Positions 1 through 9,095 of a stretch of DNA of 64,000 nt are shown here, piece after piece. The notes beneath the pieces are model-generated. The model saw only the letters and a list, made by a program, of their open reading frames with translations. It was not told where the DNA came from and ran no database searches. The DNA is from Hydnum rufescens UP504 (Eukaryota > Basidiomycota > Agaricomycetes > Cantharellales > Hydnaceae), in contig MU128989.1 in assembly GCA_014904985.1 (NCBI GenBank), positions 160,299-224,298 on the forward strand, in the 5' to 3' direction. Both the position numbers and the translations under genes were made by a program. Numbering within the stretch: the stretch's first letter is position 1; each line of letters starts with the position of its first letter.

Positions 1-750
1 CCTCCCTTCTTCAAATCTTGCAGTTTCTTTTCTTAGTTTGATCATACGCCTTAGACCCGTGGGGTCCCTGGCGTGTTGGGCGTCATCGAAATCCTCGGTA
101 TCAGGCAAGCTCGTAGTTGGGGGCGCTGCACCCTCAACGATTTCCAGCGGTTCCCTGGTCTAAACCCACATGCCACATTTGGGGGATGGGTCCCTGATCG
201 TTCTATGGCCGAGACGGCTCGAAAACTGTATCGAAGCATTGAAGACCTCGCGTTGTATGTAGGCTTAGCCGCCGAGGAAGCGAGAGGTGTCATCCCAGGT
301 TCCAGGCTATGCCCTCCTTGTCAGTACACATTGCACGGTTGCCTCCTCACAAAATGAAATATATATATTGTCCCTCCTAGACACGACGGCCCGGGCCATT
401 GTTGCCAATGCCATCGTACTGGTGCGATATGGTCGTTATCTTACTTACGATTTCACACCCTTCAACCTCACGACGTGAGAATTCGCAGACACCAATCGCA
501 ACACCGAAAATGCTGCGTGGGGCGGTCAATTGGGGCCGCGTTCTCGCACGAGCCTCCAAATCATAGCGATGCCGAGTCTGTTTACACACACATTCCCCTC
601 ATTATTCCTACTTCGCAGCCACGCTCCATAGACAACATTCTAGAGAAAAATGGGTACGCGGGTCAATATTCGCTTGATCCTCCTGCAATCCAGCCCGTTA
701 CGAGGCTGTTCGTGGATCCAAATGTTATACGCGCAACTCTTCGCGATGAC
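1..750 (+). pseudogene. Ppo-type fatty-acid oxygenase fragment (copy A)
   Basis: This fragment of a Ppo-like (psi-producing oxygenase, linoleate diol synthase family) gene is cut by the window start. It covers the end of the heme dioxygenase domain (ARKLYRSIEDLALYVGL, then GSRLCPP) and the start of the C-terminal P450-like domain (TYDFTPFNLTT, NRNTENAAWGGQLG). An intron near 322-379 can be spliced to give the family signature CPPYTTARAI. It is broken: the Trp expected after FNLTT is a TGA stop near 476, and an extra G near 530 shifts the frame. Similarity to the other copies ends around 750, where unrelated sequence begins. It is a non-functional duplicate of the gene at 10909-15508. Confidence 0.85.
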
Positions 751-1401
751 TTCTTCGTACCCGCAGACGACATCATAGACGGCGACGGCATGCAGGACAC
801 AGAACATTCCCCCCCTCACCCTAGCAATATGGCGTCCAACCACCATGATACCCCCGTCGATCATCACATTCACAATTGCGACCATATCCATCACCATAAA
901 TATCCCGTTGTCGATGGGGTGGCACCATCCATTCTTCTAATGACGACAAGCGCAGAATCCATTGCGCATCGACCCACAGGCTCGCCTCCTCGAAGAGATT
1001 ACCCTTCTTCTGCTTCACTGCCTAGCGACGACGAATCTACGATTGCTCGCTCTAACGGGTGGGTCGACCCGCCCCGGCCGACCTCACCATCGGCTACTTC
1101 CTCTCGATCGACGTCCGTCGCGCCGACTGAACCATTGCCTCACAGCTCACCCTGAATTGTTTCTCAATTGCACCTCACCCCACCCATCCCAACACAATCT
1201 TCCGCGGCGGGGTCAGTACGTGGGCAAAATTCAACCCTGCGCCAGTTCTCTGGCTGGGACACTAATCGATTAGTCTGTGGGCCGCGGAGCGCTATCCCCA
1301 CTGGACTCAGTCTTGCTCAAGGGACGGATGATGAGGAACAGGACGGCAATGGGTCGGAGAAACGGACCTCCAATGGTTCAATGACGTCTGTGGATGATTG
1401 A
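751..1401 (+). CDS. unidentified C-terminal gene fragment, His/Asp- then Ser/Pro-rich
   Basis: Downstream of the Ppo breakpoint the plus strand stays open to 1155 with a His-rich stretch (about 840-900) and a Ser/Pro/Arg-rich disordered stretch. A second open frame from about 1200 ends at the TGA near 1399-1401 with an acidic, Ser-rich tail. This looks like the 3' part of a larger gene cut off by the duplication junction, with an unresolved intron near 1155-1200. I do not recognise the family. It lies tail to tail with the RRP17 gene on the other strand, 55 bp away. Confidence 0.3.
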
Positions 1402-1455
1402 ATGCAAAATATACACTAGCAAGGTGGCAGGAATGACATAATTCAATCGCTAGAC

Positions 1456-2021
1456 CTAACCCTCCTGCAGATTGAAGTCTTGGACAACAGTGACAGTGGC
1501 AAGGTGATCCTCATCTTCAAATGCAACTTGCTCATCTTGAGGGTGGGACGTTGGTCCCCAGTCCTCTAGCAATGGCTGGAATTGATCAAATGCATCACCT
1601 GGAAAACGTAAATCTCAACCTTTGTCCGCATTTCGGTATGAGCTTTCTACTGCTTCGTGATTTTGAATAGCCCTTTCCGTGAGTTCTCTGCGCTTCTAAG
1701 ATTGCGACGTGAGAGACTTATACAACAGCTGGGAATGAGGAGCTCTCACTTGGCGACGCAATTCTAGACGTTCAGTGCGCTGCTTTTCTTTGGCTCTCGC
1801 TATTTTGGCCTCCTTCTTAAGCAGGTTCCGCTTGTTAAAACCTGTCAGAAACTCCCTGTTGAAGAAAAAGCGTGGGTGTCGATGAGCGCGTGGGGCCTAA
1901 TAGGATTGACGTACCGCCTGGCATTGTCATCGAATACAATCTCTTTCAGTTCATCCTTGCGCTTTGTTTTCCGTTTAGCAGCAATGGCCCTTTTCTGCTG
2001 GGTGAGAATATTGACATTCAT
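1456..2021 (-). CDS. RRP17: Rrp17/Nop25-like nucleolar rRNA-processing protein
   Basis: Members of this family (yeast Rrp17, human NOL12) act in the nucleolus in pre-rRNA 5'-end processing for the large subunit. The chosen start gives MNVNILTQQKRAIAAKRK, then the family signature EIVFDDNAR, an intron that splices in phase (donor about 1910, acceptor about 1858), and REFLTGFNKR followed by a long basic, charged helix (KEKQRTERLELRRQ). A second intron leads to KRRELTERAIQNHEA, and a third of about 75 nt can be read in phase to an acidic tail ending NLQEG and TAG at 1456-1458. Length is about 135-145 residues, short for the family, and the tail is acidic where many homologues are basic. The gene is divergent from the HNH gene that starts at 2138. 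Confidence 0.75.
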
Positions 2022-2137
2022 TAACACCTGAAGGGTCGGTTGTGCGCTTTTGAGGGGGGATCCGGGCACTGCCGAGAATTGTGGCTGTACATAATCGAAT
2101 TGGCCATCACTTTGCATCATTCTCATCCCTATCCATC
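2022..2137. promoter_or_regulatory. shared divergent promoter, RRP17 / HNH copy 1
   Basis: Only about 116 bp separate the two start codons. A stretch of about 20 bp here (GGGCACTGCCGAGAATTGT) is repeated upstream of HNH copy 2 at about 7258-7277, so the duplicated block includes HNH upstream sequence. No clear TATA box is seen. Confidence 0.4.
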
Positions 2138-3670
2138 ATGTTCCCCCATGATCGCACCCCGTCCAACGCATCGCCATTGACTTCACTGTCGAGTCAGGAA
2201 GATGATCACAGTGCTTATGCCAGCTTTGGCTCAGAAGCTACTTGTATTTCGACTCGAAGCAGAGGATTCATGAATGGTGTTAAAAAAATCATGGATAGCT
2301 CGATGCCATTGGCTCAATTGGTGGATCAGGCCCAAGAATTGGTCAAAATGCTTTCCTCTAGTGACCAATTAAACCGATTGCCACCCGGCGCTCCCGAGTG
2401 CAATCTGATGCTTGATCGCGTCCTCGCGGCCATGCTCTCTAGTGCACGCGCTTGTGGCGGCGAAGGAGGCATGCGATACACTGCTTCTGCTATTTACGCT
2501 TGTTGTTATGAAGATAACGAGATGACTTTGAGGTATCTCCAATCTCTTGGGACCACCTGGGTTTCTCATCTGCTTTTTGTTCGTAAGTAGACCTGTTTGC
2601 TGTACGACGTGTTCTGAATCCTTGCAAAAGTCAAGGGAAACGGTTCTCCTCATAATGCGAATGAATTCGACTCCCCCGGAACACGCCACGCCGACTTGGA
2701 ATAGAAGAGCGGCGGAACTGGAGCCGGAACGCCAGAAAATCGCGAGGGCAAGTTCAAGGATGCGGCAAGCCAACACTTAATTTATTTAAACGCAGTCGCA
2801 TTCTGAATATCACTGTTCAGGTGTTGAAACGCGATGGATATCAATGTGTAGTAACTGGCCTTCGTGATAAATCGCACCCGTTGTTTCCCACCAGTCAAAA
2901 TCAGATCAAAACAAACGCGAGTCATATCTTGCGCCGTGCCATTGCAGTATACGATGCTCACGATCCTGACAGTAGAACAGTCCGTCTCCCAGTCGTATCA
3001 AGTGGTTCGTCTCTGATTAACTCTTGCGATTATATAGTCTAGATCAGCATTAGTAACGCTTGACATCCTTCGTCACTATGCCTCACTTCCGGAGAAATTC
3101 GTTGAGGAAATCGGTTCGATCATTGATGATCCCTCGAACGGTATGACACTTCAATATGATGCTCATGTTGGATTTGACGATTTTCGCTGGAGTCTTCGGG
3201 CGGTGGAAGGGGTGAGTAATTATTATGATATGCCCCCCTCCGCCTGAATCCAACGAATCCGTCAGGCCCCGAACACATACAGGATCATTTATCATGTGGG
3301 GGGAATCGGACATGGACTCTTCCTACCGCACAAGGAAGAGATTACTTTCGTGGATTCTAGTCCCAAATTCTCACAGTCATCCTCCCCTCACAAAGGGCAA
3401 GGATCCACCCGATCTGGCAATGCTGACGACGAGGTCCAGAATGTTGACCAAGGCATTCCTTTGCCAGATCCGCTCTTTTTTCGTATCCATGACGCGCTCG
3501 CTCGAGTTTTGCAGATGAGTGGGGCGGCTGAAGCCATAGACTTGGTTCTCAGGAGGTTGGATATAAGGAAACCTGGAGCGATTCTGATTGGAGCAGACTT
3601 CGAGGATATGTGGACACATGAAATGCTGCGGGAGAATATTGTCTCCATGCTGCAAATGAAGGTCCACTAG
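2138..3670 (+). pseudogene. HNH endonuclease-domain protein, family 1, copy 1 (frame-broken)
   Basis: The gene has an N-terminal acidic/Ser-rich helical region (149 codons from 2138), an HNH_2-type core and a C-terminal domain of about 120 residues. The core begins KRDGYQCVVTGLRD at about 2827 and continues with NASHI and, after an intron, DPSNGM and AHVGFD. The presumed HNH residues (His of SHI, Asn of SNG, His of AHV) are present. Compared with the copy at 7336, one A is missing near 2721 and the second exon shifts out of frame. The donor after that exon is GC (gcggcaagc) where copy 2 has GT, and the last exon carries extra bases near 3296. I infer a non-functional copy. Targets of such nucleases are unknown. 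Confidence 0.7.
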
Positions 3671-3960
3671 GTGCGAGTCTGTTGCGTGTCGTAGAAACGT
3701 TTGGCAAATCCGAAGCATGTACTTGAACTACAGTAGCCTTCGGAGAGGCCTCGCGAAACTTGTCTCCCCATGATCATGATCTTTTTCTGCCTCAATCACC
3801 CAAACGTCATAATTGTACAGTACACAAATTCGGGGACTAAACTGAGAGCCCACTCTGCAGTTCACCCTTGGCCACAGGCATAAGCCGACTCTGAATTCAG
3901 CATCCCTTGGAGGGTTAGGGTTAGGAAGATTCAAAGGATGAAAAAAAGAAATGCAACAAC

Positions 3961-4147
3961 CCTTTCACAACGCTTGCCGCGAGTGTAGTAGCAAGGTCAT
4001 AGCGCTCAAGGCCGTGCAAGCAGAGGACCAACAGCTGGGTGTCAAAAATACAATAACCTTTTAAGACCCCGGTGGGGTCGTTTAAGTGGTTAAACTTACA
4101 AGAACAGATACTACACTTGATCTAAGCCAAAAGGCCCGAGTGGTGAG
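3961..4147 (-). ncRNA. U2 spliceosomal snRNA (copy 1)
   Basis: Reading the minus strand gives the invariant U2 5' region GGCCTTTTGGCTTAGATC, the branch-point recognition sequence GTAGTATC, stem IIa (GACCCCACCGGGGTC) and an Sm-like site ATTTTTG, then two 3' stem-loops ending near GTGAAAGGG. U2 pairs with intron branch points in the spliceosome. This copy differs from the one at 43744-43928 by one base after the GTAGTATC region and by several in stem-loops III/IV. Those changes leave the main stems plausible, so it may be functional. Ends are estimated from family length. Confidence 0.9.
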
Positions 4148-4171
4148 GAGCCAAGAGTGGGGTACGAGTAG

Positions 4172-4179
4172 TTTATAAG
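4172..4179 (-). promoter_or_regulatory. TATA box of U2 snRNA copy 1
   Basis: TTATAAAC on the minus strand lies about 30 nt upstream of the predicted U2 5' end. Upstream of it, CGCACAGACATTGTCGCTGCC is conserved almost unchanged before the second U2 gene, so it is a candidate snRNA promoter element. Confidence 0.55.
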
Positions 4180-4260
4180 GCAGCGACAATGTCTGTGCGC
4201 AGGATGGGGCATCGCTAGCGTGACGCTCCTGATGTTGCACTCGCATTTCCCGTTTTCCTT

Positions 4261-7240
4261 GTGCACCACGAGCCCGTAAGTTTCAAGTATTCACATTACG
4301 CTCATAACCAATATCAATCTTTGTTTCTACTGCTATTGCCGGGCCGCTTCTGCTTCTTCATGCAGATCCTTGTAAAATTCAGGAGTCATCCCAGGCTTGC
4401 GACGACCGACTCGTTGAATGGTCCCTTGATAGCGCCATTGAAGTGTAGCCGCACCTGTTCGCGAAAAGTGGCTGCGGGATCCACACCTTCCGTTTCACAC
4501 ACCCATGAAAACCACCTATGGCCCGCGGTCACATGCTGTATCATGATTCACAACCGTTATGATTCATCCCTTCACAACCAAAAGCGGGACCGGTCACACC
4601 GGGGACGCACCATTATTTCATCGTGGTGTATGGCCTCAAGAACTTCCACACTTCCACACTGTCCAAATCTCCGGCAGCACGGAATTTCGCGACAGTCGGC
4701 GGGTTCACATCCAATCCTCGCGCTTCATGCACAGGGTGGATGATGCATAAGTGTGCTGAAAGAGAATGGGCAGTCTCCCGCCCCGCTTCCCAGAATCCCG
4801 CGTGGACGGACTGCGCCCCGTAGAAGGATCCTAATTCTTCAATACGTCGCAGAAGACTGAAATGTCTGCAGTATCACGCTTGTCGGGAAATCAATCAGGT
4901 CGGCCAGGAAGGAAGGTACGTGCCAACTTCGCTTCGTCTTCCGCTACTTTCGTGAAGTCAGAGAAGAATTGTTGAGGCAAAGGATGCCCATCGATTTTGA
5001 TATTCCTAAAGCGCACTCTAAGATCCCACGTAGAAACAAGGGCTAGTATGAGCAAGGATGTACCACGCATATCACGAGTGCATACTAACGCGAGATCCAA
5101 ACTGCAAAACGAGTCGGTGGGGATCAAAACCTTATAATAAAGCGGGTCGCCTTGAAGCAGGAACTCAGGCCCACTGCTCGATATTGGCTAATGCATGCAG
5201 TATCGCGATGCGATTTTTGAGGCTCCCCGCCTTGCCTCGTTTCACACCACCTTCCCAGGGGCAACAACCATTAGATCGGGTTCGCGAGGCGGAACTTCTG
5301 GAGGCACCGGAGGATCCGACAAGGCTCTTCCAATCGATTTCAACTTTCCGGTGCGGAAGATGGCTTCGCGTGCGTTCAACCTGTCCCGAAACGCTCAGAC
5401 CTTAGCACCGCAGGGGGGCGTGGAGGACATCGGTACCTTTAACTCTGGATTTGCAGTACTCCAAATGATCACGGATCAGCCAAGCAGTGTCATTGGTTCA
5501 GTGAATTCTGCATCGGCGGGAGAGATTCTTAAGTTGGGGTAGTCGCGCATTTTCCCGATCTTGGAATTTATGGTTGGGAGGGTCCGCGAAATCTAAGAAG
5601 TGGCAGTCGTAAATACGTGCTTATTACAGCCGTTTGCAAAACTGTTGGCCGCGACTTGAATTTTGGATCCGCACCACCTGCTCGCGCCAAAATCAAGCCA
5701 AAACTCGGGGAACGATAACTCCTCAACAACACAACGTAGCGACATATGGTTTGTTGCAACGTTCTCGCCTCGTCAATATCTAGGGCCCGGTGTGGTCAGA
5801 TTCTCAAAATTCTCAAAAATGCGTATTTCCACTTTCCCAATCTTCGGCGAAGGATTACGGCTGAACGGCTGCACCGTTTGGCTTCATTTTTTAATATGTT
5901 GTTAGGGTTAATATTCTCTAGGGCCCCATGGTCTTTGCAAGATTTTTGGATTAGTTTTGGGTCATCTGTGTATTTAAGGGTCTGTAGCCACAACATTATT
6001 CAATCCGTATTGCTTTCCTGGCTTCCCCAGAGCATGTCCTCACCCTACAATGATGTTATGTATGTCTAATGCAAGTTATTTACAATGATCAAGGCCTTGT
6101 GAGCCATGGAGAATTCGGATAATGCCGATGTCGAGTTGATCATACTTGTTCATGGGGAACAAAAAAGTGCAGAAAAATAGGCTCCCCAGGGACACAAGGA
6201 AGTCTACTAGGCCACCACCTCGCCGTATGGTGGATATTGATGTATCTCCTCCAGTCTCACCCACAATACTAGGTATTGTGGGTGAGACTGGAGGAGATAC
6301 ATCAATATCCACCATACGGCGAGGTGGTGGCCTAGTAGACTTCCTTGTGTCCCTGGGGAGCCTATTTTTCTGCACTTTTTTGTTCCCCATGAACAAGTAT
6401 GATCAACTCGACATCGGCATTATCCGAATTCTCCATGGCTCACAAGGCCTTGATCATTGTAAATAACTTGCATTAGACATACATAACATCATTGTAGGGT
6501 GAGGACATGCTCTGGGGAAGCCAGGAAAGCAATACGGATTGAATAATGTTGTGGCTACAGACCCTTAAATACACAGATGACCCAAAACTAATCCAAAAAT
6601 CTTGCAAAGACCATGGGGCCCTAGAGAATATTAACCCTAACAACATATTAAAAAATGAAGCCAAACGGTGCAGCCGTTCAGCCGTAATCCTTCGCCGAAG
6701 ATTGGGAAAGTGGAAATACGCATTTTTGAGAATTTTGAGAATCTGACCACACCGGGCCCTAGATATTGACGAGGCGAGAACGTTGCAACAAACCATATGT
6801 CGCTACGTTGTGTTGTTGAGGAGTTATCGTTCCCCGAGTTTTGGCTTGATTTTGGCGCGAGCAGGTGGTGCGGATCCAAAATTCAAGTCGCGGCCAACAG
6901 TTTTGCAAACGGCTGTAATCGCTCGGCAGGCAGAGCTACCATCCGCAACTGCTTTTAATTCGACCACTTTCCATTGCCCAGGACCAGGAGCCTCGACCCA
7001 AACTTGTTTCTCGGAAGAACCGTCCTTTCGTGGCGAGGACCTGATGTGTACTGCATACGTATATGCCTGGAGCCCAGTCTCACTCTTTCTCGTCTTCAGA
7101 TCGCAATCGTACCGATGCCAGGAGCAAACTGCATTTAGGCAACAGAATAAATCCATGTTCATGGCCCGGGGAGGATCGGTTCCAGGAACCAATACTGACC
7201 AGCCACTACAGAATCGGCCCCACAGACGTTGGAGCCTTAC
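4261..7240 (-). pseudogene. Rieske-DUF455 protein pseudogene, split by a palindromic insertion
   Basis: This is a decayed, inverted copy of the intact gene at 41758-43589. On the minus strand, 7240-6920 encodes the second half of a Rieske domain (CSWHRYDCDLKTRKSETGL, where the intact copy has CPWHRYDFD). The first Cys-His pair (CPHLG) lies beyond the 5' truncation at about 7240 and is absent. Similarity resumes at 5622 and runs to about 4261 through the DUF455 ferritin-like part (SDFTKVAEDEAK near 4950, KGPFNESVV-like tail near 4430), with many indels. A 1.29 kb element interrupts it between 5626 and 6916. With no N-terminal cluster ligands, broken frames and the insertion, it cannot encode a working enzyme. 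Confidence 0.85.
5627..6915. mobile_element. giant-palindrome DNA transposon derivative (643-bp arms, 3-nt spacer)
   Basis: Positions 5627-6269 and 6273-6915 are reverse complements, with TAG (6270-6272) as the only spacer. Four pairs of mirrored reading frames match residue for residue, differing only at the centre. The ends read CAGCCGTTTGCAAAAC in both arms and are flanked by TA (5625-5626 and 6916-6917). The intact paralogue near 42270 has GAGCAATTGATAAGC where this locus would read GAGCGATTAATAAGC once one TA and the element are removed, so the TA is a target duplication. TA duplication is the hallmark of Tc1/mariner/pogo (IS630) elements. The arms hold only short open frames that match no transposase I recognise. 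It appears non-autonomous. Confidence 0.9.
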
Positions 7241-7335
7241 GAACTGCAAACAAGTCCCGGGCACTGCCGAGAATTGTCATCGGATTGAGGTGAATTCACC
7301 ACCATCACTTTACATCACCGTCGTCCCTATCCATC
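7241..7335 (+). promoter_or_regulatory. upstream region of HNH copy 2, with duplication breakpoint
   Basis: Similarity to the Rieske gene stops near 7240. Sequence shared with the upstream region of HNH copy 1 starts near 7258. A segmental-duplication junction therefore lies in this short interval. Confidence 0.5.
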
Positions 7336-8868
7336 ATGTCTCCTCATGACCGCGCCCCATCCGACGAATCGGCACTGACCTCACTATCCAGCGAGAAAGA
7401 TGTTGCCCGCAGCGCTGATGTTAGCTTTGGCTCAGATGCTAGCTATATTTCGACTCGAAGCAGAGAATTCATGAACGATGTTAAAAAAATCATGGATAGC
7501 TCGATGCCATTGGCTCAATTGGTCGATCGGGCCGAAAAATTGATCAAAAAGCTTTCCTCTAGTGACGAATTCAACAAATTGCCACCCAACGGTCCAAAGA
7601 GCGATCTGATGCTTGATCGCGTCCTCACGGCCATGCTCTCTAGTGCATATACTTGTGGCGGTGAAGGAGGCAGGCGATATACTGCTGCTGCTATTTACGC
7701 TTGTCGTTATGAGGATAGCGAGATGACTTTGAGATATCTCCAATCTCTTGGGACCACCTGGGATTCTCATCTGCTCTTCGTCCGTAAGTAGACGTGTTTG
7801 CTGTAAGATGTATTCTGAATCCTTGCAAGAGTCAGGGGAAATGCTTCTCACAGAACACAAATGAATTCGATTCCGTCAGAACAGGCCACGCCGGCTTGGG
7901 ATAAAACAGCAGTGGAACTGGAAGCCGGAGCCCCAGAAAATCGCGAGGACAAGTTCAGGGCTGCGGTAAGCACAATGCTTAATTATATCTCAACGCAGTC
8001 GCATTCTAAATACCACTGTTCAGGTGTTGAAACGCGATGGATATCAATGTGTAGTGACTGGCCTACGCGATATATCGCACCCGTTGTTTCACCCCAGTCA
8101 AAATCAGATCCAAACAAACGCGAATCATATCTTTCGCCCTGCCACTGCAGTATACGATGGTAACGATCCTGACAGCAAAACTGTTCGTCTCCCAGTCGTA
8201 TCAAGTGGTTTGTCTCTAATCAGCTCCTGCGATTATATAGTCTAGATCAGCATTAGTAACGCTTGATATTCTCCGTCAGTATGCCTCACTTCCGGAGGAC
8301 TTCGTTGAGAACATCGCTTCGATCATCGATGATCCATCGAACGGTATGTCACTTGAATATAATGCTCATTTTGGATTTGATCATTTTCGCTGGAGTCTTC
8401 GGGCGGTGGAAGGGGTGAGTAGTTATTAACGATATTCCCCTCTTCGCTTAAATTCAACAAATTCGTCAGGTCCCGAACACATACAAGATCATTTATCATG
8501 TGGAGGGACACGGACTGTTCCTACCGCACAAGGAAGAGATTACTTTTGTGGACTCTAGTCCCAAATTCTCGCAGTCATCTTCCCCACCTCGCAAAAAACA
8601 ACGAACTACCCGATCTGGGAATGCGGACGACGAGGTGCAGAATGTGCAAGGCATTCCTTTGCCAGATCCACTCTTTCTTCGTATCCATGACGCGCTTGCT
8701 GGAGTTTTGCATATGAGTGGGGCGGCTGAAGCCATAGACTTGGTCCTCGAGAGGCTCGATAAAGGGAAACCCGGAGCAGTTTTGGTTGGAGCAGACTTCG
8801 AGGATATGTGGACACATGAAATGCTGCGGGAGAATATTATCTCCATGCAGCAAATGAAGGTCCACTAG
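7336..8868 (+). CDS. HNH endonuclease-domain protein, family 1, copy 2 (best preserved)
   Basis: This is the best-preserved of three copies. Exon 1 (7336-7783) encodes an acidic Ser-rich start and a helical region. After two introns, the exon from 8024 encodes KRDGYQCVVTG and NANHI, the next encodes IASIIDDPSNGM and NAHFGFDHFRWSL, and the last (about 8470-8868) a C-terminal domain with a PPRKKQR basic patch, possibly nuclear-targeting, ending MKVH. The ordered Cys, His, Asn, His residues fit the HNH_2 metal-dependent nuclease fold. The last three junctions splice in phase. I could not join exon 1 to exon 2 in frame, because two bases are missing relative to copy 3, so it may also be damaged. 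It abuts the Rieske pseudogene head to head. Confidence 0.6.
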
Positions 8869-9029
8869 GTGCAAGTCTGTTATGTGTTGTAGATACTTTT
8901 GATCGTGTACTTGAATTGGCTTTCTGAATGAACTTGCAAAATTAATTTGCCCATGAGCTTTTCCTGCCTCAATCACCCAACTTCAGGTATTGAATTGAGC
9001 CCACTCATTCTTTGCACATATTCAGCATC

Positions 9030-9095
9030 CTTTTTGGGGGTTAGGGTTAGGCGGATTCAAGGGTAAAAAAAGAAATGGAAAACCCTTCGCCACAC
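9030..9095. other. truncated U2 3'-flank remnant downstream of HNH copy 2
   Basis: The order seen next to both U2 genes recurs here: GTTAGGGTTAGG (about 9035-9052), GGATTCAAGGGTAAAAAAAG, and about 12 bp resembling the last bases of U2 (CCCTTCGCCAC, 9083-9093). It then stops. This is what remains where a third copy of the duplicated block was cut inside the U2 gene. Confidence 0.6.

Noticed and set aside
1590..1680. A 21-nt micro-intron in RRP17
   Set aside because: A normal intron of about 75 nt (gtagaa...attccag) restores the frame just as well, so no unusual splicing is needed.
3905..3930. Chromosome end or subtelomere from TTAGGG units
   Set aside because: Only two units are present, in the middle of gene blocks and repeated with them. 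There is no array.
5746..6796. Mirrored open frames of 66-107 codons inside the palindrome as genes
   Set aside because: They are mirror images forced by the palindrome, with no transposase motif or splice context.
5623..6919. Palindrome as an assembly fold-back artefact
   Set aside because: The Rieske-DUF455 copy continues in the same orientation on both sides, with an exact TA duplication relative to the paralogue. A fold-back artefact would not produce this.
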